A DNA stretch of 64,000 bases from CAYTZA01 sp964442365 (GTDB taxonomy: Bacteria > Patescibacteriota > Minisyncoccia > Phycocordibacterales > DAORIS01), in assembly GCA_964442365.1 (NCBI GenBank), contig CAYTZA010000001.1:3780-67779 (forward strand), read 5' to 3'. The position numbers and the translations under genes were made by a program. Numbering within the stretch: the first letter of the stretch is position 1; each line of letters starts with the position of its first letter. Below, piece after piece: positions 1 through 8,833 of the stretch. The notes under the pieces are model-generated. The model did not search any database. It was not told the DNA's origin and saw only the letters and a program-made list of their open reading frames with translations.

Positions 1-323
1 TGCATAATCTTCCTAAGGAACATGTGCGTGGTATTTATCTAAATACTCACTATCAAGTAATACACGATGAAGTGATTTCTATTGGTACTGTAAACTCTAA
101 TCTCGTTCATCCACGTGAAGTATTTCGTCCTGCTTTACAATACGGCGCAGCGGCAGTGATTATTGCCCACAATCATCCGTCTGGAGTTATGAAGGCATCA
201 GATTCTGATATTGCTACTACTAAACAAATCGTAGAAGCAGGAAAAATTCTTGGTATTCATGTAATTGATCATATTATTGTAAGTGGTGATAAATTCATTA
301 GTGTGGATGTCAGTTATGAATGA
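1..323 (+). CDS. radC: RadC-like JAB/JAMM-domain protein, 5' end outside window
   Basis: The open frame continues upstream of the window edge (codons from base 3), so this is the C-terminal part only. It carries the RadC/JAMM signature: a Glu before ISIGT, then HNHPSG (His codons at 168 and 174) and SDSD with the distal Asp near 207, which together form a zinc-binding Glu-His-His-Asp set. RadC proteins are widespread, and despite the name a DNA-repair role is not firmly shown; the fold is a putative metallo-isopeptidase or nuclease. The stop overlaps the murD start by 8 bases, so the two are probably co-transcribed. The family call is firm; the biochemical role is unknown. Confidence 0.9.
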   Translation, partial: HNLPKEHVRGIYLNTHYQVIHDEVISIGTVNSNLVHPREVFRPALQYGAAAVIIAHNHPSGVMKASDSDIATTKQIVEAGKILGIHVIDHIIVSGDKFISVDVSYE

Positions 324-1635
324 TTTTCGTGGAAAAAGAATAACAGTTATGGGACTCGGCCTTTTAGGTCGAGGTATTGGTGATGTTCGTTTTTTAGCTT
401 CGCAAGGAGCAATCCTTACTGTGACTGATTTGAAAACAAAAGAGGCTCTTGCTCCAGCTTTAGCAGAACTTAAAAAACTCAAAGATATTACTTATGTTCT
501 CGGAGAGCATAGACTTGAAGATTTTCGTGACAAAGACATGATTATAAAATCAGCTGGTGTTCCACTTGATTCTCCGTATATAGAAGAAGCGCGTAAAGAA
601 GGAATACCAATTGAAATGAGTACCTCTCTATTTGCGCGCATCACACCTGCTACGATTATTGGGATTACTGGTACGCGTGGAAAATCTACGGTTACGCATC
701 TATTGTATGAGATTTTAAAAGAGGCATATAAAGGTAAAAAACAAAAAGTATATCTTGGTGGTAATGTAAAAGGAGTATCCACACTCGAATTATTACCAGT
801 TGCCAAAAAGGGTGACATGGTGGTGCTTGAATTGGACTCTTGGCAATTACAAGGTTTTGGAGAGGCTAAAATAAGTCCTCATGTATCTATTTTCACAACA
901 TTTATGTCTGATCATTTGAATTATTATAAAAATGATACGAAACAATATTTTACTGATAAATCATATATATATCGTTTTCAGAAAAAAGGAGATATTTTAG
1001 TGGCAGGGAAACAGATGGCTAGTTTAATACGTAATCGTCCTGATAAAATAATTGTTGATGAAAATACACTTCCTGTTGATTGGAAACTTAAAATGCCCGG
1101 TATTCATAATCGTTACAATACAGCACTGGCGGTAACTGCTGCTCTGGCTTTGGGTGTAAAAAAAGAAGTTATAAAAAGTGTGGCAGAAAAGTTTAAAGGA
1201 GTCCCAGGACGTCTTGAATTGGTTAGGACAGTAAGTGGGGTATCTTTCTACAATGACACAACCGCTACCACTCCTGAGGCTACTATTGCGGCTTTAGAAG
1301 CGCTTGGTATTGATCATGCCAAACACATCGTACTTATCATGGGTGGGGCAGATAAAGCTCTTGATATGTCAGAATTGCCGGCTGTGATTAAAAAATATGT
1401 CAAAGCGGTAGTGTTACTACCTGGTACAGGAACAGATCGGATTATTTCTGAAAAAGTATTTCAGCGGTTAGATCCTGTATGTGTTGAGTCTCTTCCAGAT
1501 GCTCTTCATTCTGCGAGAATATATGCAGCTCCAGACGATATCGTGCTATTTAGTCCAGCTTTTGCATCTTTTGGACTTTTCAAAAATGAATTTGATCGTG
1601 GTGAACAATTTAATACTTTATGCAAATCGATTTAA
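316..1635 (+). CDS. murD: UDP-N-acetylmuramoyl-L-alanine--D-glutamate ligase
   Basis: Mur ligase that adds D-Glu to UDP-MurNAc-L-Ala in the cytoplasm. Visible parts: an N-terminal Rossmann-type motif GLGLLGRG near residue 10, an ATP P-loop at about residues 119-125, the middle-domain SDHLNYY region, NRYN, and the C-terminal-domain motif YNDTTATTPEA. The P-loop reads GTRGKST, with Arg where most MurDs have Asn or Lys. I chose the ATG at 316 (MNDFRGK) over the in-frame one at 283, because 283 lies deep in the upstream gene and adds unrelated residues. That gives 439 residues, normal for MurD. It overlaps murC by 16 bases, giving a radC-murD-murC order that fits one operon. Confidence 0.9.
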   Translation: MNDFRGKRITVMGLGLLGRGIGDVRFLASQGAILTVTDLKTKEALAPALAELKKLKDITYVLGEHRLEDFRDKDMIIKSAGVPLDSPYIEEARKEGIPIEMSTSLFARITPATIIGITGTRGKSTVTHLLYEILKEAYKGKKQKVYLGGNVKGVSTLELLPVAKKGDMVVLELDSWQLQGFGEAKISPHVSIFTTFMSDHLNYYKNDTKQYFTDKSYIYRFQKKGDILVAGKQMASLIRNRPDKIIVDENTLPVDWKLKMPGIHNRYNTALAVTAALALGVKKEVIKSVAEKFKGVPGRLELVRTVSGVSFYNDTTATTPEATIAALEALGIDHAKHIVLIMGGADKALDMSELPAVIKKYVKAVVLLPGTGTDRIISEKVFQRLDPVCVESLPDALHSARIYAAPDDIVLFSPAFASFGLFKNEFDRGEQFNTLCKSI

Positions 1636-2930
1636 ATACTGTTAAAAATGTTTACATAATTGGTATCGGTGGTATTGGTATATCTGCTATTGCGAGGTTT
1701 CTTTATGGCCGTGGGGTACAAGTATCTGGATCAGATCGTGATGCTTCTCGTGTAACAGAAGGGCTTGGTATTTTAGGTATAGAAGTTTTTATTGGGTCAG
1801 ATGTATCACATATTCCGGTATCGTGTGATTGTATTCTTTATACAGTTGCTATACCTGAAAACCATCCGGATATTATTGAAGCAAAAAAAAGAGGTATTCC
1901 GATGCTTACGTATCCACAAGCTCTTAAGCAGATATCACAAGACAAAAAAACCATTGCTATTTCAGGGACTCATGGAAAGACAACTACTACTGCCATGCTT
2001 GCTACTATTCTTATCGATACAGGTGTGGACCCCTCAGTTATAGTTGGTAGTCTTATGAAAGATTCTAAGGGTGTAGAAAGTAATTTTATTTCTGGTGCAA
2101 GTGATTATTTGGTAGTAGAAGCTGATGAATATAAAAAATCATTTCATAGTTTGTATCCTAAAATATTAGTAATTACTAATATCGATGAAGATCATCTTGA
2201 TTTTTATAAAGATCTTACTGATATTCAAAATAGTTTTATTGAGCTCGCTAAACGTGTACCTACTGACGGTTATCTTATCTGTAATATATCTGATCCACAT
2301 CTTGCTCCTGTCATACAGAGTGTTAACTGTAAGATCGTTGATTATAGTGCCATAGAACATGACGGCTCACTGAAAGTTCCTGGAGAGCACAATCGTAGCA
2401 ATGCTCGGGCTGCTTTGGCTGCCGCCCAGGCATTGGGTATTTCTCTTTCTGATTCTGTAAAATCAGTGGTTACTTTTTCTGGTGTATGGAGACGTTTTGA
2501 GTATAAGGGAAAAACTGAAAAAGGTGCACTTGTATATGATGATTATGCGCACAATCCTCACAAAGTACGATCAGTATTGGCTGGAGCTCGTGAATTTTTT
2601 GGTAAAGATAAAAAAATTATTGCAGTATTTCAGCCACATTTGTTTAGTCGCACTAAAACTTTATTCAATGAATTTGTTAAATCTTTTGATGATGCCGATG
2701 AAATAGTTTTTGTCCCTATATATCCTGCTCGTGAGGCTTTTGATCCTTCTATATCGTCAGAACAGTTAGCCGAAGAGTTAAAAAAACGGTGTAAAACCGT
2801 ATCGGTGCAAAGCAACTTTGAAGATCTTCTCCTGTATCTTAAAGGTATTGATAAAGAGGGTATAGTTTTTATGACAATTGGTGCTGGGGATATCAATACA
2901 GTTTCTGATAGATTGCTTCCAAAAAAATAA
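1620..2930 (+). CDS. murC: UDP-N-acetylmuramate--L-alanine ligase
   Basis: First amino-acid ligase of peptidoglycan precursor synthesis, joining L-Ala to UDP-MurNAc. The protein has 436 residues, near the usual MurC length. It shows the N-terminal nucleotide-binding motif GIGGIGISA (about residues 14-22), the P-loop SGTHGKTTTT (115-124), EADEYKKSF, TNIDEDHLDFY, EHNRSNARAA and the C-terminal DDYAHNPHK. All key catalytic regions look intact. The start lies inside the end of murD in another frame, so translation is probably coupled. Together with murD, murB (15606) and murJ (31466), it shows that the cell makes its own peptidoglycan precursors. Confidence 0.95.
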   Translation: MQIDLNTVKNVYIIGIGGIGISAIARFLYGRGVQVSGSDRDASRVTEGLGILGIEVFIGSDVSHIPVSCDCILYTVAIPENHPDIIEAKKRGIPMLTYPQALKQISQDKKTIAISGTHGKTTTTAMLATILIDTGVDPSVIVGSLMKDSKGVESNFISGASDYLVVEADEYKKSFHSLYPKILVITNIDEDHLDFYKDLTDIQNSFIELAKRVPTDGYLICNISDPHLAPVIQSVNCKIVDYSAIEHDGSLKVPGEHNRSNARAALAAAQALGISLSDSVKSVVTFSGVWRRFEYKGKTEKGALVYDDYAHNPHKVRSVLAGAREFFGKDKKIIAVFQPHLFSRTKTLFNEFVKSFDDADEIVFVPIYPAREAFDPSISSEQLAEELKKRCKTVSVQSNFEDLLLYLKGIDKEGIVFMTIGAGDINTVSDRLLPKK

Positions 2931-2947
2931 TATGAGACAATCGCAGT

Positions 2948-3178
2948 ATGAAGAAGAAAATAATCCTTATACTTGCCTGCATCATAGCCCTTATCCCTTT
3001 TACAGGATTTCCTGATTCTTGGAAAACATTGATTATATCTTTATTGGCTATATCAATAATTGTTATCGTCTATCGTGAAGATATTCGTAACTTTTTTGCA
3101 GTACCACAATATCCTCCAGGAAGAATCGTCGAAGGGGATAGTTTTGTAGAAAGTACTGGTCCAGTACAAGGAGCATGA
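2948..3178 (+). CDS. Small membrane protein, unknown function
   Basis: A 76-residue protein with a Lys-rich start, a hydrophobic segment at about residues 4-19, a short polar stretch containing SWK, and a second hydrophobic segment at about 25-42. A basic/acidic region (YREDIRNFF) and a soluble tail follow. This fits two membrane helices or a signal anchor plus one helix. It starts 17 bases after murC and overlaps the next gene by 4 bases, so it belongs to the same transcription unit. I do not recognise the family. Its small size and position suggest an envelope accessory role, but that is only inference from context. Confidence 0.6.
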   Translation: MKKKIILILACIIALIPFTGFPDSWKTLIISLLAISIIVIVYREDIRNFFAVPQYPPGRIVEGDSFVESTGPVQGA

Positions 3179-4359
3179 GAAAAAAGAAATCCCATAAAAA
3201 GTATGTTCTGCTTGGTAGTGGAATAGGTTTTATGGTGTGTTTTTTTGTACTGTCGTATGCGATATTGCCAGATTTTTTTAGAAGTTCATATGAAGCTTTA
3301 GCTCAGCCATCTGCTACTACTACACAAAAAATAGTACCAAAACGTATTGTTACGCATATTCCTACTCCATCAGCAGTTAAAGCGATATATATGACCAGTT
3401 GGGTTGCTGGTACTTCAGATATACGTAGACCACTTGTATCACTTATCGATGAAACAGAAATCAATTCTGTAGTTATAGATATTAAAGATTACACAGGAGA
3501 GATATCTTTTGAGGTCAATGATCCTTTTTTACAATCTGTTGGTTCAGGTTCTCGTCGTATTGTAGATATCGATGATTTTATAGATTTACTTCATAGTAAG
3601 GGTATATATGTAATCGGTCGTATTAGTGTTTTTCAAGATCAATATTTTGTAAAAAAACATCCTGAATTTGCGGTAAAGAAAAATAGTGATCGCACTGTCC
3701 CATGGGCAGATCGTAAAGGTATACAGTGGCTTGATGCCGGCTCACATGATGTATGGGATTATATTGTCGCTATTGGTAAAGAGGCGTATGGCCGTGGTTT
3801 TGATGAGCTTAATTTTGATTATATTAGATTTCCTTCAGATGGAAATATGAACGATGTTTATTATCCGTGGAGTGGAACTACTACAAAATCAGTCGTGCTT
3901 AATAGTTTTTTTGAACATATAAAATCGGTATTTTCTCCTCTTTCTATTCCAATCTCCGCTGATCTTTTTGGGATGACTACAACCAATACTGACGATTTAA
4001 ATATTGGGCAAGTACTAGAACATGCTCTTGTTAATTTTGATTTTGTAGCGCCTATGGTCTATCCGTCACACTATCCTCCAGGGTGGAATAACTTTAAAGA
4101 TCCAGAAAGTTATCCTTATGAAGTAATTAATATTTCCATGAAAGCTGCTGTTGATCGTGCCAATATTATAGGTGTCAGTCCTTTGAAGCTTCGTCCTTGG
4201 TTACAGGATTTTGGATTACGAATGTCTTATGGTGCAAAAGAGGTAAAAGCCCAAATACAAGCTACTGAAGATGTTGGTCTTACTAGTTGGATGCTGTGGA
4301 ATGCTTCTAATAAGTATACAAAAGGTGCTTTATCGCAAGCCTCAACTACGATACAATAG
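3175..4359 (+). CDS. Secreted or anchored putative glycoside hydrolase (DUF4015-like)
   Basis: 394 residues with a basic N terminus and one hydrophobic segment (about 10-30), then a Ser/Thr/Pro-rich linker. A barrel-type domain starts at AIYMTSWVAGT. The pattern of ...VVIDIKDYTGEISF..., ...GIYVIGRISVFQD..., ...GFDELNFDYIRFPSDG... and ...APMVYPSHYPPGW... is typical of the DUF4015 group of predicted GH13-like TIM-barrel hydrolases. Asp and Tyr in FDYIRFPSD are likely active-site-strand residues. Substrate is unknown; a surface glycan or peptidoglycan-associated sugar would fit the mur-gene context. It overlaps the previous gene by 4 bases. Confidence 0.75.
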   Translation: MRKKKSHKKYVLLGSGIGFMVCFFVLSYAILPDFFRSSYEALAQPSATTTQKIVPKRIVTHIPTPSAVKAIYMTSWVAGTSDIRRPLVSLIDETEINSVVIDIKDYTGEISFEVNDPFLQSVGSGSRRIVDIDDFIDLLHSKGIYVIGRISVFQDQYFVKKHPEFAVKKNSDRTVPWADRKGIQWLDAGSHDVWDYIVAIGKEAYGRGFDELNFDYIRFPSDGNMNDVYYPWSGTTTKSVVLNSFFEHIKSVFSPLSIPISADLFGMTTTNTDDLNIGQVLEHALVNFDFVAPMVYPSHYPPGWNNFKDPESYPYEVINISMKAAVDRANIIGVSPLKLRPWLQDFGLRMSYGAKEVKAQIQATEDVGLTSWMLWNASNKYTKGALSQASTTIQ

Positions 4360-4363
4360 TTAC

Positions 4364-6016
4364 ATGTCTAGTTCTGAAGATAAGGTTAATTATTTTGCTG
4401 AGACTGACTCTCGTAATCAGCATGTAAAATTTGGTATCAAAGCCTCTGACCGTACTCGTCATGTGTATATTATTGGAAAGACGGGTATGGGTAAGTCTAC
4501 TCTCCTTGAAAACATGGCTGTGCAGGATATACAAAACGGAGAGGGTCTAGCCTTTATTGATCCTCACGGTAAGACTGCAGAATTGCTCCTTGATTATGTG
4601 CCACAAGAACGTATAAAAGATGTAGTATATTTTGCTCCTTTTGATCTCGATTATCCAATTTCTTTCAATGTCATGGAGGATGTTGGTTTTGAACGTAGGC
4701 ACTTAGTGGCAAACGGGCTTATGAGTGCGTTTAAAAAAATCTGGGTTGATGCTTGGTCAGCTCGTATGGAGTATATTTTAAATAATATTCTACTTTCTTT
4801 GCTGGAGTATCCAGATTCTACACTGATCGGTGTTAACCGTATGCTAGTTGATAAGGATTATAGAAAAAAGGTGGTAGACAATATTTCAGATCCTTCAGTA
4901 AAAGCTTTTTGGACGGATGAATTTGCTAAGTACGGTGAAAAATACATGCAAGAAGCTGGTGCTGCGATCCAAAACAAAATCGGACAGTTTATCGCAAATC
5001 CAATGGTGCGCAATATTATTGGTCAGCCACGGTCGTCTTTTGATATGAGAAAGATTATGGATGAGCGTAAAATTCTCATCATTAACCTTTCAAAGGGACG
5101 TGTGGGTGAGGGCAATGCAAACCTTCTTGGTAGTATGCTTATTACTAAAATATATTTGGCTGCTATGTCTCGAGCAGATTTGTCTCCGACAACGATGAAT
5201 AAAACGCCAAATTTCTATCTTTATGTGGATGAGTTCCAGTCTTTCGCCAATGAGTCTTTTGCAGACATTTTGTCAGAAGCGCGTAAATACAAACTTAATC
5301 TTACGATTGCTCACCAGTATATAGAGCAGATGAGTGAAGAGGTGCGTGCTGCAGTTTTTGGTAACGTCGGTACTATGATTGCTTTTCGTGTTGGAGCTTT
5401 TGATGCTGAAATACTTGAAAAAGAATTTGCTCCATATTTTGAAGCGCAAGATCTTGTTAATCTTGGTTTTGTGCAGATTTATCTCAAACTTATGATCGAT
5501 GGTATTTCTTCGCATCCTTTTTCTGCCAATACTCTTCCTCCGATTCCTAAACCTATTGTTTCTGAAAAAGAGGCTATCGTGGAAGCTTCTAGAGCTAGTT
5601 TTGCACAGTCGCGTGAAAAAGTTGAAGAGGAGATTCGTGAGTGGCACAAACCAATTAACGCTTCTGTAAAACCAATTCCTAAAACCAATATTGTTCCACC
5701 AGCACCTCGTGAAGAACCAGCACCACGTCAGGAATCTCGTCCTGTAGTGCCAAAAGTTGAACATCGCCCAAAAATAACTATTCCTGTTTCAAAAGAACCA
5801 AGAGAGACACTTGTAGCAAAACCTCCTGTAAAAAAAGATAGTGGGTCACTAAAGGCCGCTTTAGAAGCTGCACTAAAAAACGCTACTCCTACTTCAACTC
5901 AACCCAAAAAAACGATAGAGAAGACTGAAGAGAAAAGAGATATAAAAACAAATACTGATATTTCTACTAGAGAGGTGCCTGCAGACGTATTAAAAAATAT
6001 TTTGAAGGCGGAATAG
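4364..6016 (+). CDS. VirD4/TraG-like P-loop ATPase with proline-rich tail
   Basis: 550 residues from the ATG at 4364 (MSSSEDK); the longer frame from 4271 runs back into the preceding gene and is not used. It has Walker A GKTGMGKST (38-46) and a Walker B-like LYVDEFQ with Asp289-Glu290, followed by EARKYKLNLTIAHQY, the pattern of type IV coupling proteins of the TraG/TraD-C group. Unlike classic VirD4 there is no obvious N-terminal membrane pair. From about residue 430 the protein is rich in Pro, Lys and Glu and is probably disordered. It may energise DNA or protein transfer, or pilus function, with the VirB2-like pilins at 61-64 kb. No relaxase is seen nearby, and the partner is unproven. 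Confidence 0.8.
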   Translation: MSSSEDKVNYFAETDSRNQHVKFGIKASDRTRHVYIIGKTGMGKSTLLENMAVQDIQNGEGLAFIDPHGKTAELLLDYVPQERIKDVVYFAPFDLDYPISFNVMEDVGFERRHLVANGLMSAFKKIWVDAWSARMEYILNNILLSLLEYPDSTLIGVNRMLVDKDYRKKVVDNISDPSVKAFWTDEFAKYGEKYMQEAGAAIQNKIGQFIANPMVRNIIGQPRSSFDMRKIMDERKILIINLSKGRVGEGNANLLGSMLITKIYLAAMSRADLSPTTMNKTPNFYLYVDEFQSFANESFADILSEARKYKLNLTIAHQYIEQMSEEVRAAVFGNVGTMIAFRVGAFDAEILEKEFAPYFEAQDLVNLGFVQIYLKLMIDGISSHPFSANTLPPIPKPIVSEKEAIVEASRASFAQSREKVEEEIREWHKPINASVKPIPKTNIVPPAPREEPAPRQESRPVVPKVEHRPKITIPVSKEPRETLVAKPPVKKDSGSLKAALEAALKNATPTSTQPKKTIEKTEEKRDIKTNTDISTREVPADVLKNILKAE

Positions 6017-6754
6017 GGCAATACGAAGAGAGCTTTTGAGGACACCTAGCCATGCATGAGGGTATTCTTTTTTGTGAGAAATAATAAGTTTAATATTTGT
6101 TCTGTATAGTTCCAATTTTCTTTGTTTACTAGCACCTCCAGTTCTTTCGGTATAAGCAACTTCAAAACCTTCAATATTAGAAAATTGGCCAAATTGTCCC
6201 ATACGAAGCCAGAGATCGTAATCTTCTGCTAGATATAGTGCTTTGAATCCTCCAGCACGGATGTAAGCTTCTTTTCGAAACATAACCGTACAGTTCATGA
6301 AATTATTTTTGATAAGTATACTTCTGCGTATATTTTTATCAGAAACTGGATTTGTGTAGTATTTGAGTAATTTTTCTTGTTCATCGACAATACGAGTTTT
6401 TGCCCCTCCTATAAGAACAGTCTTAGTGTGATTATCAAGAAATGTCTTCTGAATAGAGAGTTTATTGTCTGATATCCAGAAATCATCATCATCTATAATC
6501 GCTACGTATTCGCCGAGAGATTCTCGTATAGCTTTATCACGAGCTAAACCAGGACCAATATTTTTTTCAAGGACGATGACTTTGGTTCGAGAATCTTTTT
6601 CTGACCACCTAGTGGCTTTTTCTACGGTATTGTCTGTACTTCCGTCACTTATTATAATCAATTCAAAATCGGCATCTTTTTGTTTTAAAACACTTTCAAT
6701 AGCTCGATCTATATATTTGGAACCATTTTTGGTAGCAAGGATTACACTGATCAT
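5990..6754 (-). CDS. Family 2 glycosyltransferase
   Basis: 254 residues with the GT-A start ISVILATKNGSKYIDRAIESVL, the DGSTDNT motif and the metal-binding DDDDFW, as in family 2 sugar transferases. The later AGGFKALYLAEDYDLWLRM is the usual acceptor-side GT2 motif. It is the last gene of the six-gene polysaccharide operon read on the minus strand, and its start overlaps the fucosyltransferase-like gene by 4 bases. Its 3' end overlaps the convergent ATPase gene by 27 bases. It probably adds one sugar to a lipid-linked repeat unit on the cytoplasmic face; donor and acceptor cannot be read from sequence. Confidence 0.88.
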   Translation of the reverse strand: MISVILATKNGSKYIDRAIESVLKQKDADFELIIISDGSTDNTVEKATRWSEKDSRTKVIVLEKNIGPGLARDKAIRESLGEYVAIIDDDDFWISDNKLSIQKTFLDNHTKTVLIGGAKTRIVDEQEKLLKYYTNPVSDKNIRRSILIKNNFMNCTVMFRKEAYIRAGGFKALYLAEDYDLWLRMGQFGQFSNIEGFEVAYTERTGGASKQRKLELYRTNIKLIISHKKEYPHAWLGVLKSSLRIALFRLQNIF

Positions 6755-7638
6755 ATTTGTATCCAGTTACTTGGTATAACATCTCTTGTTTTGACTCTTT
6801 TGTCGGCAATCCATTGTTTTGGAGCGATCACTATTTTTTTATTGTTTGGATTAAGCCATGCTCCCCACCAACTAAAACTTGAATTGGCAATAATATGATG
6901 ATCACAAGAGCTCATGAGAATAATTTCCTCGTAGTCAAACTTTCCATAGTCAGCAGGGTCTGGGCGAGACATGTAGTGATCTTGTACACCAAGGGGTAGT
7001 ATTTGTGGTAGATGTTCTTTTGCCCATTCTATATCGTCAGAAAATATAAACACAGAATATGTACCAAGTTTTTCTGTTAGTAGAGCAAGGGCTTTTTTAT
7101 AATATTCTATATCACACATACCAAAACGTTTGCTGATACTTGGATTATTTGCATAATCACCACGTCGAACATGAAGAGAAATTGCTGGTGTAGAAGTTTT
7201 GATTGTATTGCGTAGTGATGTTGCTTGTGTTGTAAGAGGAGTTTTGAGGGTTAATTCTTTCCGTATTTCATCGGCTATTGGAGAAAAGTATTTTTCACTT
7301 TGCCAGAATCCTTCTAAATATGAATCATTTTGTACAGAAAAATATTGAGGATTAAAAATATATGCTTGGTGTGGGAATATCTTTCTTTTTATTTTTCTTA
7401 AAAGTCTCTTTTTAAAAGTATGCTGAGCGAGTGATTCTGTTTCGGTGATAAGTCGAGCTTTTATATTGAAATGATCTAATTTGAAATTGCGCACGGCGTC
7501 ATTTGTCTGGAACTGCCAAGTGGTATACGTAGTATGATCCAATACTAGTTCAGTATTCTGTTTTGTAGCAAGAGCTCTACCAAAAGCGTATTGGAATAGT
7601 TGGTTGCCGAGCCCGCCTACAAGTTTAATCGTTATCAT
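6751..7638 (-). CDS. GT11-family alpha-1,2-fucosyltransferase-like enzyme
   Basis: 295 residues. The start LVGGLGNQLFQYAFGRAL, the HVRRGDY motif at residues 156-162 and the C-terminal SNSSFSWWGAWL block are the three conserved blocks of glycosyltransferase family 11. Family members mostly transfer fucose from GDP-fucose in alpha-1,2 linkage; the HxRRGDY block contacts the GDP part. No GDP-fucose synthesis genes are in the window, so the donor must be made elsewhere or be another GDP-sugar. It overlaps the downstream GT2 by 4 bases and sits 4 bases after the GT4 gene, clearly in one operon. Confidence 0.88.
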   Translation of the reverse strand: MITIKLVGGLGNQLFQYAFGRALATKQNTELVLDHTTYTTWQFQTNDAVRNFKLDHFNIKARLITETESLAQHTFKKRLLRKIKRKIFPHQAYIFNPQYFSVQNDSYLEGFWQSEKYFSPIADEIRKELTLKTPLTTQATSLRNTIKTSTPAISLHVRRGDYANNPSISKRFGMCDIEYYKKALALLTEKLGTYSVFIFSDDIEWAKEHLPQILPLGVQDHYMSRPDPADYGKFDYEEIILMSSCDHHIIANSSFSWWGAWLNPNNKKIVIAPKQWIADKRVKTRDVIPSNWIQI

Positions 7639-7642
7639 GTGT

Positions 7643-8833
7643 CTATTGTACTAGAGATGCATAAAATGCAAGATATGCATCGGTCATGTGTTTGAGTGTA
7701 AATCTGGTATGAACTTTTTGTATAGACTGTTCTCCCATGCGACCATATTCTTCTTTTGACAAAGAAAATAGTGTATTTAGATTAGTAATTAGTTCGCTAG
7801 TATTTTCTTTGTTTGTTATATAGCCGTTTTGTTCATGCTCTACTGCTTCAGCAACACCACCAACATCAAATGCAACAATTGGTAGACCACAAGACATGGC
7901 TTCCAAAATAACCAAAGGAAAGTTTTCAGCGATAGAAGTAAAGAGTAGGGCATCCGATGCGGAATAATAAAGGGCCAAAGTTTTTTTGTCACTGATATGT
8001 GTGATATTCAGAATGTTACTCTGACTTTCTTCTGGTTTGTGATAGCCAACAATTACAAAAAGTGTATTTGAATCTTGTGCATATGATTTTATAACTTTCT
8101 CAGCGTGAACCCATCCTTTCCAGGGATTTTTTTTAGGATCATCGGCAAGAAACAATACAATTTTTTTATCGTGAGGGAGATTTAGAATATTTCGTGCTTC
8201 TTGTTTGTCTTTACGTACAAAAACTGATGTATCTATGCCATTATAAATAAGGCGTACATCTTGCGTGTCCAGAACTGTTTTTTCCAGTCTTTTTTTTAGC
8301 CAGAGTGATGGAGCTACAATATGAAGCTTTGATTTTTTATATATTTGAGATTTTCTCCAGGTTAGGTAGTAATCATTGTTCCAGAGAGTACGTGGTTGCA
8401 TATTAATACTCGGACAAGTATATAGACCATTGCATAGTTTGGTATTTTCTAGTGAGTGAGCGCAGTGTGCTGTAAGAGCCCATTCGTCGTGTAGTGTCCA
8501 GATTACGGGTTTTAAAAGGGACATTTTTTGGAGAGTAGAAAGATTAAAGAATCTTCCGTGGAGGTTATGACAGTGCACTATATCAGCCTCTTTAAATTCT
8601 TTAGTTTTGAGTATCCAGTCACTTTTTAAAAGATCATCAGTAGCTAAAAGAAAACCAAGATATTTACGCCATTTTTGTCGAGGAATTATTTTGACTTTTG
8701 GATCTTGGCTACGCTTATCAGCTACAAACATAGAAACAGTATGTCCTTGTTTTTCAAGTGCTTGTTTGATATCCCATGATACTTTAGCGGCTCCACCCAT
8801 TATATCTGTCGTGCCTATGATTAGAATATTCAT
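7643..8833 (-). CDS. Family 4 (GT-B) glycosyltransferase
   Basis: 396 residues. It starts MNILIIGTTDIMGGAAK, a GT-B N-terminal Rossmann strand with the glycine loop. The C-terminal half has the GT4 donor-site sequence FPLVILEAMSCGLPIVAFDVGG with the conserved Glu pair. The middle contains IVHCHNLHG and WTLHDEWALT, as in enzymes of the WcaC/colanic-type group. It overlaps the upstream gene by 4 bases. It probably transfers a nucleotide-activated sugar with retention of configuration onto the growing surface repeat unit; the sugar is unknown. Confidence 0.9.
   Translation of the reverse strand: MNILIIGTTDIMGGAAKVSWDIKQALEKQGHTVSMFVADKRSQDPKVKIIPRQKWRKYLGFLLATDDLLKSDWILKTKEFKEADIVHCHNLHGRFFNLSTLQKMSLLKPVIWTLHDEWALTAHCAHSLENTKLCNGLYTCPSINMQPRTLWNNDYYLTWRKSQIYKKSKLHIVAPSLWLKKRLEKTVLDTQDVRLIYNGIDTSVFVRKDKQEARNILNLPHDKKIVLFLADDPKKNPWKGWVHAEKVIKSYAQDSNTLFVIVGYHKPEESQSNILNITHISDKKTLALYYSASDALLFTSIAENFPLVILEAMSCGLPIVAFDVGGVAEAVEHEQNGYITNKENTSELITNLNTLFSLSKEEYGRMGEQSIQKVHTRFTLKHMTDAYLAFYASLVQ

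Noticed and set aside
4271..4363. Longer N terminus for the VirD4-like ATPase from 4271.
   Set aside because: It overlaps the end of the upstream hydrolase in another frame; MSSSEDK at 4364 begins the conserved part.
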